Positions 43,375-50,610 of a stretch of DNA of 64,000 nt are shown in pieces. Every line of letters starts with the position of its first letter. The first letter of the stretch is position 1. Made by a program: the position numbers and the translations under genes. The notes beneath the pieces were generated by a model, which saw nothing but the letters and a program-made list of their open reading frames with translations, was not told the origin of the DNA and did no database searches. Location: assembly GCA_964595905.1 (NCBI GenBank), contig CAZQSU010000001.1:1-64000 (forward strand). The letters run 5' to 3'. The DNA is from JAFDWI01 sp964595905 (GTDB lineage: Bacteria > Actinomycetota > Acidimicrobiia > Acidimicrobiales > Iamiaceae).

Positions 43375-43982
43375 CGATCCGGAAGCGGAGACCGTGGGGC
43401 GCGCCCGGCACCCTCGGGGAGTCGGGGGTGGTGATCCGCCGCGACGCCGAGGCCGCCGCGGTGCTCGCCGAGGCACGTGCCGACCGACGACCGCTGCCCG
43501 ATCTCGGACTGGTCGGTGGCGACCTGTGCGCGACGTTGGGCGGACTCGGATCCGAAGCGCATCTGCACGGTCCCGATGCTCGCCGGTACCCGGTCGATCT
43601 GGGGATCGCGGTCGCGGACGGCGTCGAGTACGTCTTCGTCGCGCACGTGCTCGTCCGGCGTCGCTGGTGGCGTGGGAGGATCGTCGCCGTCATGAACGCC
43701 CAGTGGCACGGATCCTGGGACCTCGGACCCAGGGCGCATCCGAACGACGGTCTGCTCGACATCAGCGACGCGCGCCTCGGGCTCGCCGACAAGATCGCCG
43801 CGCTCCAGCGGGTCCGGACCGGTACGCATCTTCCCCATCCGGACATCGCCGTGCGGCGCAGCGCGTCCGCGACCCTCGAGTTCGACCCGCCGGGTCGGGT
43901 CTTCGTCGACGGAGAACCGATCGGCCGGGTCCGCCATCTTCAGGTGCGGGTCGAACCCGATGCCTTCGGCGTGGTGATCTGA
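43371..43982 (+). CDS. Orphan C-terminal domain of the YegS/diacylglycerol-kinase family
   Basis: 203 residues from GTG overlapping the tatC stop. The C-terminal part (SASATLEFDPPGRVFVDG, then EPIGRVRHLQVRVEPDAFGVVI) closely follows the closing strand pattern of YegS-like diacylglycerol kinases (DGE...VRVEPGAL...). The middle resembles their beta-sandwich (NAQWHGSWDLGPRAHPNDGLLDI), in which N-D-G-L is a family hallmark. The N-terminal kinase domain with GGDGT is absent. In other actinobacteria a full diacylglycerol-kinase-like gene occupies this place after tatC, so this looks like a reduced paralogue that may bind lipid without catalysis. It could also be a separate small family; moderate confidence. 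Confidence 0.72.
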   Translation: MTIRKRRPWGAPGTLGESGVVIRRDAEAAAVLAEARADRRPLPDLGLVGGDLCATLGGLGSEAHLHGPDARRYPVDLGIAVADGVEYVFVAHVLVRRRWWRGRIVAVMNAQWHGSWDLGPRAHPNDGLLDISDARLGLADKIAALQRVRTGTHLPHPDIAVRRSASATLEFDPPGRVFVDGEPIGRVRHLQVRVEPDAFGVVI

Positions 43983-43983
43983 C

Positions 43984-43989
43984 TACGGT
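43984..43989 (+). promoter_or_regulatory. -10 element of the M20 amidohydrolase gene
   Basis: TACGGT, 7 bases before GTG 43997. This favours GTG 43997 over the overlapping GTG at 43988, which lies inside the box. Confidence 0.5.
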
Positions 43990-43996
43990 GGCCCGG

Positions 43997-45202
43997 GTGA
44001 TCACCCCGAGCTCCGTCGACGATCGTCTCATCGCCGTGGTGGGCGAGTGGCGGGACCGACTCACCGCGGTGGCCCATGATCTCGCCGCCCACCCCGAGAC
44101 GAACTTCGCCGAGTTCCACGCGCACGACGCGCTCGTCGACCTCCTGCGTGGTGCCGGACTCGACGTGGAGCCCCACGCGGGTGGCCTCGAGACGGCCTTC
44201 GTCGCCAGGGCCGGATCGGGAACGGGGCCGACCGTGGCGATCCTGTGCGAATACGACGCCCTGCCGGGCGTGGGCCACGCCTGTGGTCACAACGTGATCG
44301 CCGCGATCGGCGCCGGAGCGGGCATCGCAGCCGGAAGCGTCGTCGACGAGCTCGACGGACGGCTCGTCGTGCTGGGCACCCCGGCGGAGGAAGGCGGAGG
44401 TGGCAAGGTCGAACTGCTGCACGCGGGGGTGTTCGAGGGGGTCGACGTGGCGCTCATGGTCCACCCTGCCGATGCAGACCTGACCAGGATGGACACCATC
44501 GCGGTCGCTCAGTTCGTCGTGCGTTACGAAGGCCGGGCGGCCCATGCTGCCGCGGCCCCCGAGCTGGGGCGCAACGCGCTCGATGCGGCGGTGTTGGGCT
44601 ACGTCAACGTCGCGGCACTCCGCCAACACATCGCCGACGACGAGCGGATCCACGGCATCTTCACCGAGGCCGGGGACGCCGCGAACGTCGTGCCGGCGAC
44701 CGCGGAAGCGGTGTGGTTCGTGCGGTCGCCGACGCTGGCGTCCCTGGAGCCGCTGTGTGAACGCGTCCATGCCTGCCTACGTGCCGGGGCCGAGGCCGCC
44801 GGGTGCGCGATCACCATCACCCGCCGGGGACACCCGTACGCCGAGATGGTCGACAACCCGGTCCTCGTCGAACGCTACGTGGAGCTCGCCGCGGCGACCG
44901 GGCGACGGGTCGGCGTCCCGGACACCCGACGGCGAGTGGTCGGCTCCACCGACATGGGCAACGTCAGCCAGGTCGTGCCGTCGATCCATCCGATGATCCA
45001 GGTCGCTCCGCCGGACGTCGCGATCCACACGGCCGCGTTCGCCGAAGCGGCCGTCTCGGCAGCGGCTGAGCGGGCCGTGGCGGACGGTGCACAGATCCTC
45101 GCACGACTCGCAGCGGCGTGTTGGACCGATGAGGGCCTCGTCGAGGCGGCCGCCCGGGCGCACCGCTCGGCCATCCCGTCTCGCCGGAGCGACGCCCTCT
45201 AG
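43997..45202 (+). CDS. M20 family amidohydrolase
   Basis: 401 residues. A dinuclear-metal peptidase/amidohydrolase of the M20D group (p-aminobenzoyl-glutamate or N-acyl-amino-acid hydrolases). Metal and catalytic signatures: CEYDALPGVGHACGHN (H and D ligands), TPAEEGGGGK and VHPADAD. The lid/dimerisation domain is marked by FVVRYEGRAAHAAAAPELGRNALDA. The closing block GSTDMGNVSQVVPSIHPMI carries further ligands. The substrate cannot be fixed by sequence. Its stop codon TAG forms the start of the promoter of the next gene. Confidence 0.88.
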   Translation: MITPSSVDDRLIAVVGEWRDRLTAVAHDLAAHPETNFAEFHAHDALVDLLRGAGLDVEPHAGGLETAFVARAGSGTGPTVAILCEYDALPGVGHACGHNVIAAIGAGAGIAAGSVVDELDGRLVVLGTPAEEGGGGKVELLHAGVFEGVDVALMVHPADADLTRMDTIAVAQFVVRYEGRAAHAAAAPELGRNALDAAVLGYVNVAALRQHIADDERIHGIFTEAGDAANVVPATAEAVWFVRSPTLASLEPLCERVHACLRAGAEAAGCAITITRRGHPYAEMVDNPVLVERYVELAAATGRRVGVPDTRRRVVGSTDMGNVSQVVPSIHPMIQVAPPDVAIHTAAFAEAAVSAAAERAVADGAQILARLAAACWTDEGLVEAAARAHRSAIPSRRSDAL

Positions 45203-45205
45203 AGT
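45200..45205 (+). promoter_or_regulatory. -10 element of the ThyX-like gene, overlapping a stop codon
   Basis: TAGAGT begins with the TAG stop of the amidohydrolase and ends 6 bases before the GTG at 45212. Confidence 0.5.
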
Positions 45206-45211
45206 CGTCGT

Positions 45212-46825
45212 GTGAACACGTATGCCGCCGAGGAGTTCACCGACTCCGACGCCGACATCCTCCGCCGTTATTTCACGAACCTCGACCAGCCGGTGTTCGC
45301 CCTGGTGAATCTGCCCGAGGTGGTGAAAGGGGCCCTGTTCGCCCGGTATTCGCGTTCCCACAAGAGCCTGCGTCGGCTCTTCCTCGACGAGTTCGTCACC
45401 GACCTCGACATCACCGGTGACGCCACGATCGACGCCACCGTCGGACTGGAGCGGGCCGAGAAGCTGTACGAGAAGGTCTTCGTCGAGTACGGCGACGACT
45501 CGGTGGCGCAGCTCGGAGGCGTGCATCTGGCGTGTGAGCAGGCGTCGAACCTGCTGACCAAGGTGCTGGAGTGGGGCCGGCTCATGTCGTATCTGGAGCA
45601 GTCGACCCGGTACATCGCGTACGACCGGCGCCTGGACGGGCGCTACCGCTACTTCCGCGATCCCGACGTGCTCGCCTCGTCGCTGGGGACCCGGTACATC
45701 GGCGACCTGGACCGGCTGTTCGACACCTATGCCGAGCTCGTCGCCGACATGATCAGGTTCCTCCGTGAGGTGGTTCCCCAGGGCCCGGAGGACTCGGACT
45801 TCGTGTACCGCCAGGCCATCCAGGCGCGCGCGTTCGACTCGGTGCGAGGGGTGCTCCCCGGGGCATCGCTGTCGAACGTCGGCATCTTCGGCACGGGCCA
45901 GTCCTACGAATACCTGCTCCTGCGGATGCGGGCGCACCCGTTGCCCGAGGCGCGGCACTACGCGGCGCTGATGCTCACCGAGTTGCGGAAGGTGATTCCG
46001 TCGTTCCTGCGCCGTGTCGACCAGGCCGAGCGGGGGCAGGTGTGGACCGACTACCTGGGCGAACGCGCCGAGGCGATGGCCGAGGTCGCCGAACGACTGC
46101 TCGGCGTCGACACGGTGGCCGAGCCGGTGGCGCCGGTCACGCTCACCTCGTTCGATCCCGATGCGGAGACGGCGTTGGTCACCGCGATGCTGTACCCGTT
46201 CAGTCACCTGCCCGAGACCCAGATCCGTTCCCGGGTCGAAGCGATGTCGGCCGCCGAACGGGTCGCCGTGGTCGACGCGTACGTGGGGGAGCGTGCGAAC
46301 CGGCGCCACAAGCCCGGTCGTGCCCTGGAGCGGATCGACTACCGCTTCGACGTGCTCGCGGACTACGGCGCGTTCCGCGACCTGCAGCGGCATCGGATGC
46401 TCACCGTCGAATGGCAGCCGCTGAGCCCACACCATGGCTACACGCGGCCTGAATCGGTCGATGCAGCCGGGCTGTCGGAGACCTTCGACGAGGCGATGGA
46501 ACGATCCGCTGCGCTGTACCGGGCGCTCGAACGGCCGTTCCCCGCCCAGGCGCCCTATGCAGTGGCGCTCGCCTACCGGGTGCGTTTCGTGATGCAGCTC
46601 AACGCGCGCGAGGCCATGCACCTGATCGAACTGCGAACGACCCCGCAGGGGCACCCGGCGTATCGGCGCGTCGCCCAGCGCATGTACGAACTCATCGCGA
46701 CCGAGGCGGGACATCCGGCCGTCGCCGCGTTGATGCGCCACGTCGACCTCTCCGACGACCCGCCTCTGGGGCGCCTCGAGGCCGAGCGACGTGCCGAGGA
46801 ACGGCGCCATCCGGTCGCACCCTGA
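45212..46825 (+). CDS. Double-length ThyX-like (FAD-dependent thymidylate synthase family) protein
   Basis: 537 residues, about twice the size of ordinary ThyX (220-250). Each half has a ThyX-like helical pattern. The N-half has YGDDSVAQLGGVHLACEQ and then RLMSYLEQSTRYIAYD, which matches the S-x-x-EQS-x-RY part of the ThyX signature, but W-G-R replaces the R-H-R. The C-half has RHRMLTVEWQPLS (Arg393-Arg395), which keeps RHR but not the serine spacing nor EQSQRY. So the canonical RHRX7S motif is not intact in either half. A homologue is known in databases as ThyX-like, but whether it makes dTMP from dUMP is open; the two halves could form one composite active site. A possible terminator follows. 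Confidence 0.8.
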   Translation: MNTYAAEEFTDSDADILRRYFTNLDQPVFALVNLPEVVKGALFARYSRSHKSLRRLFLDEFVTDLDITGDATIDATVGLERAEKLYEKVFVEYGDDSVAQLGGVHLACEQASNLLTKVLEWGRLMSYLEQSTRYIAYDRRLDGRYRYFRDPDVLASSLGTRYIGDLDRLFDTYAELVADMIRFLREVVPQGPEDSDFVYRQAIQARAFDSVRGVLPGASLSNVGIFGTGQSYEYLLLRMRAHPLPEARHYAALMLTELRKVIPSFLRRVDQAERGQVWTDYLGERAEAMAEVAERLLGVDTVAEPVAPVTLTSFDPDAETALVTAMLYPFSHLPETQIRSRVEAMSAAERVAVVDAYVGERANRRHKPGRALERIDYRFDVLADYGAFRDLQRHRMLTVEWQPLSPHHGYTRPESVDAAGLSETFDEAMERSAALYRALERPFPAQAPYAVALAYRVRFVMQLNAREAMHLIELRTTPQGHPAYRRVAQRMYELIATEAGHPAVAALMRHVDLSDDPPLGRLEAERRAEERRHPVAP

Positions 46826-46840
46826 GACCCCGCGCGACTG

Positions 46841-46869
46841 CCGCCAATCGCCTCGTGGCGGAGGCTTTT
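46841..46869 (+). terminator. Probable intrinsic terminator after the ThyX-like gene
   Basis: GCCTC (46850-46854) pairs with GAGGC (46861-46865), followed directly by TTTTC. An alternative stem CCGCCA/TGGCGG (46841-46846 and 46856-46861) overlaps it. The T run is short, so the call is moderate. Confidence 0.5.
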
Positions 46870-46903
46870 CGTCTCGATTGTCGGTTTTGGGGGGAGGTGC
46901 GCG

Positions 46904-46909
46904 TATGAT
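46904..46909 (+). promoter_or_regulatory. -10 element of the DUF4193 gene
   Basis: TATGAT, the closest match to the textbook -10 in the window. The transcript would carry a leader of about 45 bases before ATG 46962, with CGAGGA (46951-46956) as ribosome site. Confidence 0.5.
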
Positions 46910-46961
46910 CCGCGCCCGCGGTTGTTCCGCATCTGCTCCCGATCACCTTTCCGAGGATTCC

Positions 46962-47438
46962 ATGGCCGACGGCATTCCCGAAGACGACGAACTCGACGAG
47001 TCCATCGACGACGAGTTCAGCGAAGACGAAGAATTCGACGAGGAGGACGTCGAAGATCTCGACGACGCCGAGGACGTCGCGGACGTGGACGAAGCCGAGG
47101 AGGAGGACCCCGTCGCCGAGGAGGAGGCCGAATCGCGTCCCAGCCCGAAGAAGCGCCATTCGGGTGACGACGAGGACGAGGACGAGGACATCGATGACGA
47201 CGATGTCGAAGAAGACCTGGGAGAGATCCTCCAGGCCCGCCTCGCGGCCGCCGAAGCAGACGAGGACGAGGACGAGGACGAGGGGGCCGTCGCCCTCGAC
47301 GTCGAGGACCGGTCGAACAAGGCGAACCGGGTTCAACCCAAGCGGCCCGAGGAGTTCGTGTGCCAGTCGTGCTTCCTCGTGAAGCACCCCAGCCAATTGG
47401 CCGACGCCGAACACATGTTGTGCGCCGACTGTGTCTGA
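46962..47438 (+). CDS. DUF4193-type acidic protein with C-terminal zinc ribbon
   Basis: 158 residues from ATG 46962. About 100 residues of Asp/Glu-rich low complexity (EDDELDESIDDEFSEDE... style) lead to a compact C-terminus with VCQSCFLVKHP and HMLCADCV, a C-x2-C/C-x2-C zinc ribbon. This is the actinobacterial DUF4193 family, whose role is unknown. The acidic tract is encoded in part by GACGAG repeats. It may bind basic partners such as ribosomal or nucleoid proteins. The next gene begins within its final codons (GTG 47431) or shortly after (GTG 47458). Confidence 0.8.
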   Translation: MADGIPEDDELDESIDDEFSEDEEFDEEDVEDLDDAEDVADVDEAEEEDPVAEEEAESRPSPKKRHSGDDEDEDEDIDDDDVEEDLGEILQARLAAAEADEDEDEDEGAVALDVEDRSNKANRVQPKRPEEFVCQSCFLVKHPSQLADAEHMLCADCV

Positions 47439-47457
47439 CGATCCGGAGGGAACCTCG

Positions 47458-47946
47458 GTGAAGCGGAAGCTCGAAGACCTGCTCTATGCACCCATCGGCC
47501 TGGTGACGGGCGCGTCGCAGTTCATTCCCGAACTCGCCGCCCAGGGTCGCACCCAGGTGGCGAACGCCAAGATGCTGGGACGGATGGCGACCCGGATGGG
47601 CACCGCGAAGGCCGCCGACGGCCTCGCGGTGGTCGCCGCCCGTGCGAAGGACACCCTGGTCCGGGCGGGCCTGACCGGCCCCGAGTCCGACGGCTCCATC
47701 GGAGGGTCCGTCCCCGAGGCGAGCGCTGAGGCGGTCGTGATCGCCGACGCCGCCCCTGCGACGGCCGCGGCGGTGCCGCGCGCCGAGGACCTGTCGATCG
47801 TCGACTACGACAGCCTCGCGGCGTCCCAGGTCGTCCCCAGACTCGCGGCACTCAAACCCGACGAGCTCGAGGCGGTCCGTCGGTACGAGCAGGCCCACCG
47901 CGGCCGCAAGACGATCCTCGGCCGCGTCGCTCAGCTCCAGAGCTGA
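47458..47946 (+). CDS. Conserved hypothetical protein
   Basis: 162 residues from GTG 47458, which has GGAGGG 7 bases upstream; GTG 47431 would add nine residues and overlap the previous gene. The N-terminal part (LEDLLYAPIGLVTGASQFIPELAAQGRTQ) is amphipathic and could lie along a membrane; the middle is Ala-rich and probably disordered; the C-terminal helix pair (ALKPDELEAVRRYEQAHRGRKTIL) resembles helical linker modules. I do not recognise a family. It sits in a row with the DUF4193 and GNAT genes, possibly one operon. Confidence 0.68.
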   Translation: MKRKLEDLLYAPIGLVTGASQFIPELAAQGRTQVANAKMLGRMATRMGTAKAADGLAVVAARAKDTLVRAGLTGPESDGSIGGSVPEASAEAVVIADAAPATAAAVPRAEDLSIVDYDSLAASQVVPRLAALKPDELEAVRRYEQAHRGRKTILGRVAQLQS

Positions 47947-47951
47947 CCGTC

Positions 47952-48440
47952 GTGACCGGGCGCTGCCCCGACGAGGCGGCGCGGCTCGCCGAAGAAGCGG
48001 ACCGTGACGACCTCGAGGCCCTCCGGGGTGAGGCCCGTACCCAGACCGGGCCCCGACGAGGCGGTGCAGCCCTGTGGGGGCGGGACCGACCCGGAACGCG
48101 CGTGGACCCGGTGCTGGCGGCCGCACTCCGGGGCGCACCGGACGCGTTGGCCCTCATCGGTACCCTCGACGAGCTTCCCGTCGGCTACCTGCTCGCGCGT
48201 GTGGTCGACTCCGACGCTCCCGAACGGGTCGCCGTGATCGAAGAACTGTGGGTCACGCCCCAGGCACGGGGTGTCGGCGTCGGCGAGGCGATGATGGGCG
48301 CGCTCACCGCTTGGGCGCGGACCCGCGGCTGCGACGAACTCGACGCGCTCGCGCTGCCGGGGGACCGGGACACGAAGAACTTCTTCGAATCCCACGGACT
48401 CGTGGCCAGGGCGATCAGCGTGTCGCGACGCCTGGAGTGA
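47952..48440 (+). CDS. GNAT family N-acetyltransferase
   Basis: 162 residues from GTG, 5 bases after the previous stop. The acetyl-CoA-binding motif A is clear: VIEELWVTPQARGVGVGEAMM, with the Q/R-x-x-G-x-G/A pattern ARGVGVGEA. TKNFFESHGLVARA is the closing family segment. Its target is unknown: the first 60 residues carry no signature of a known GNAT subgroup. It converges with the enoyl-CoA hydratase gene 21 bases further on. Confidence 0.85.
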   Translation: MTGRCPDEAARLAEEADRDDLEALRGEARTQTGPRRGGAALWGRDRPGTRVDPVLAAALRGAPDALALIGTLDELPVGYLLARVVDSDAPERVAVIEELWVTPQARGVGVGEAMMGALTAWARTRGCDELDALALPGDRDTKNFFESHGLVARAISVSRRLE

Positions 48441-48461
48441 ACCCGTGGGGGTCGGTCCGCG

Positions 48462-49232
48462 TCAGCGACCCTTCCACACCGGGTCGCGCTTCTCCGCGAA
48501 GGCGGTGATGCCCTCGGTGAAGTCCTCGGTGCCGAACATCTTCATCATGCCCTCGCCGGAGAGCTTCCATCCCACCTCGTCGGCCTCGTCGGTGGCCGCG
48601 AGCATGATCCGACGCGATTCGCGCACCGCGAGCGGCGCGGCCCTGGTGATCCGCTCGGCGAGCTGAACGGCCGTGGCGAGCGCCTCGCCTTCGGCGCACA
48701 GATGGTTGACGAGACCGAAGGAATGGGCACGGGTGGCGTCGATCGGATCACCGGTGAGCGCACATTCCATCGCGATGTTCCGCGGCAACTTGCGGGGCAG
48801 ACGGAACAGGCCACCCGCACCGGCGACGAGGTTGCGTTTCACCTCGGGGATCCCGAAGGTCGCGGTGTCCGACGCGACGACCAGGTCGCACGACAGCACG
48901 ATCTCGGTGCCGCCGGCGAGCGCGGGACCGTCGACGGCGGCGATGATCGGCTTGGAGCGTTCACGCTGGACGATGCCACCGAAGCCACCGCGTTCGGTCA
49001 TCATCGCTCCCGGGTTCACGCTGATCTCCTTGAGATCGGCTCCGGCGCAGAAGATGAACCCCTTGTCGGTCCGGGCGCCCGTGAGGATGCCGATCCACGC
49101 ATCGTCGTCGTTCTCGAGCGAGTCGATGGCGTCCTCGATACCGGTCGCCACGGCACCGTTGACCGCGTTCCGGGCATCGGGCCGGTTGATCGTGATGGTC
49201 GCGATGTGGTTGTCGAGTTCGTAGTCGATCAT
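48462..49232 (-). CDS. Enoyl-CoA hydratase/isomerase family protein
   Basis: 256 residues, crotonase fold. It probably hydrates or isomerises an enoyl-CoA in fatty-acid or related acyl-CoA breakdown. The oxyanion-hole segments are FCAGADLKEIS and VDGPALAGGTEIVLSCDLV; the catalytic Glu region is FGIPEVKRNLVAGAGG. Both glutamates expected for hydratase activity appear to be present (GGTEI and IPEVK regions). A TAGGGT box sits 8 bases before the ATG. The neighbours give no pathway, so the substrate is open. Confidence 0.92.
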   Translation of the reverse strand: MIDYELDNHIATITINRPDARNAVNGAVATGIEDAIDSLENDDDAWIGILTGARTDKGFIFCAGADLKEISVNPGAMMTERGGFGGIVQRERSKPIIAAVDGPALAGGTEIVLSCDLVVASDTATFGIPEVKRNLVAGAGGLFRLPRKLPRNIAMECALTGDPIDATRAHSFGLVNHLCAEGEALATAVQLAERITRAAPLAVRESRRIMLAATDEADEVGWKLSGEGMMKMFGTEDFTEGITAFAEKRDPVWKGR

Positions 49233-49240
49233 GGACCAGC

Positions 49241-49246
49241 ACCCTA
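49241..49246 (-). promoter_or_regulatory. -10 element of the enoyl-CoA hydratase gene
   Basis: TAGGGT on the minus strand, 8 bases before the ATG at 49232. Confidence 0.5.
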
Positions 49247-49295
49247 ACGCGTGCCGGTGGGTCGACCAGAGGAGGCGACCTCGGCGTGAACCCGG

Positions 49296-50534
49296 CTACC
49301 GGCCGGTCTCTGCCGGTGCCGCAGCCGGGGCCGCGCCGAAGGCCGAGGCGATACCGGGAAGTCGATCCGACAACTTCGCGACCTTCGCCTTCAACTCCTC
49401 CGACGGTTCGGCCGGGACCCCGATCGGGACGACCCGGTGACGGATCGGCGCATAGGCCAGAGCGTCGAGCAGGGCCACCCAGCGGCCGCTCGCGCTCTCG
49501 GCGCTGAGTGCCGCGTTGGTGGCGTCGACGATCGCGTCGGCCAACGCCGGTGGTAGCGGGGCCCCCGCCTTGGGCGGACGGGAGCTCAGATTCAGCACGC
49601 GGGCGATCCGCTTGTCGTCGAGCGCGCTCTGGAGCTCGGCGAGCCAGGCGGCCTGGGCCCGTTCGACGCGTGCCGCCAGCTTGGTCCGGAGCTCGTCCGC
49701 GAGGGCGCGGGTCTCCGTCGACTTCGCGTGGTCGTCGGCGGCGACCACGACGCTGCGCAGGTCGCGCAGGTCGACCTCGTCGATCTGCGCGAGCGCCGCG
49801 TCGGCGCGGTCGTGCCATTCGGCCTTCTGAAGGTCGCCGAGCAGCGACTCGGCCATCTGGACGAGCCGGTCGCCGGGAACCTCGGGCTGGCCCTGTGCGC
49901 GCCGTTGCGCGTTGTCGCGTTCGATCGCGGCCCGCAGATTGGGCATGCCGCCGCGAGAAAGTTGTTCGGCGACGGGTCGCTGCTCCTCGGCGAGCGAGTC
50001 GAGGAAGGCGTTCCGGTGCGCGTGGCCGGGCCGCAGGCGCGGTGCACGCGGTGCCCGCTTCTTCGCGGGCCGGCGATGCTCGGCGCGATCGGACCCGCGT
50101 GCGGCGTCGTCACCGGACCGCGCCCGGCGATCGCCGCCGGACGTCCGCTTCGCCCGATCCCGATCCCGATCCCGTGATCTCGGATCGTCACGGCGACGTT
50201 CGCGGCGTCCCTTGCCCTTGCGACCCTCGCCGCTTCTGCTGCGCGACCCCGAAGCGAGGTGGGAGGTCACCAGGGCGTCGTCGGGGATGTCACGGGTGAT
50301 CAGCTCCAGCCGCTCGGGCTCGTCACGTGGGGCCCGTTCCGGGATGACGCCGACGATGTCGTGGCCGTCCAGACCCGACTCGATCTCGACGCGGAACGTG
50401 TCGCCGACCCCCGCCCCCGAGGGCAGGGTCGCCGCCGCGACGTCTCCCTTGGGCTGGCGGGCGCCGGCGGCGCGCCAGGTGAAGGTCGCGTCGTCGCGTC
50501 TGCTGGTGAGTTCGATCTCGATCCTGCGGGACAT
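49296..50534 (-). CDS. Unknown protein with Arg-rich linker and helical C-terminal half
   Basis: 412 residues. Residues 1-90 look like a small beta-barrel (RIEIELTSRRDDATFTWRAAGA, VGDTFRVEIESGLDGHDIVGV), similar in layout to OB or cold-shock folds. About 95-175 is an extremely basic, disordered linker (SRSRSGEGRKGKGRRERRRDD style). The rest is helical (VEQL..., AALAQIDEVDLRDLRSVVVAAD), with some resemblance to DUF349-type helical repeats. The architecture suggests RNA or DNA binding. I do not know a named family with confidence. A TAGGGT box 9 bases before the ATG supports the start. Confidence 0.75.
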   Translation of the reverse strand: MSRRIEIELTSRRDDATFTWRAAGARQPKGDVAAATLPSGAGVGDTFRVEIESGLDGHDIVGVIPERAPRDEPERLELITRDIPDDALVTSHLASGSRSRSGEGRKGKGRRERRRDDPRSRDRDRDRAKRTSGGDRRARSGDDAARGSDRAEHRRPAKKRAPRAPRLRPGHAHRNAFLDSLAEEQRPVAEQLSRGGMPNLRAAIERDNAQRRAQGQPEVPGDRLVQMAESLLGDLQKAEWHDRADAALAQIDEVDLRDLRSVVVAADDHAKSTETRALADELRTKLAARVERAQAAWLAELQSALDDKRIARVLNLSSRPPKAGAPLPPALADAIVDATNAALSAESASGRWVALLDALAYAPIRHRVVPIGVPAEPSEELKAKVAKLSDRLPGIASAFGAAPAAAPAETGR

Positions 50535-50543
50535 AGTGACGCG

Positions 50544-50549
50544 ACCCTA
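50544..50549 (-). promoter_or_regulatory. -10 element of the Arg-rich unknown gene
   Basis: TAGGGT on the minus strand, 9 bases before the ATG at 50534. Between it and the end of the upstream lipoprotein gene is an inverted repeat GTTCGG/CCGAAC (50562-50567 and 50575-50580) without a T run. Confidence 0.45.
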
Positions 50550-50610
50550 CCGGCTCGACCCGTTCGGAACGGAGCCGAACCGGTGGGGTCGTCGACTCAG
50601 ACGGTCGACG

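Noticed and set aside
50562..50580. Intrinsic terminator at the inverted repeat GTTCGG/CCGAAC
   Set aside because: The stem is only 6 bp and no T run follows on either strand.
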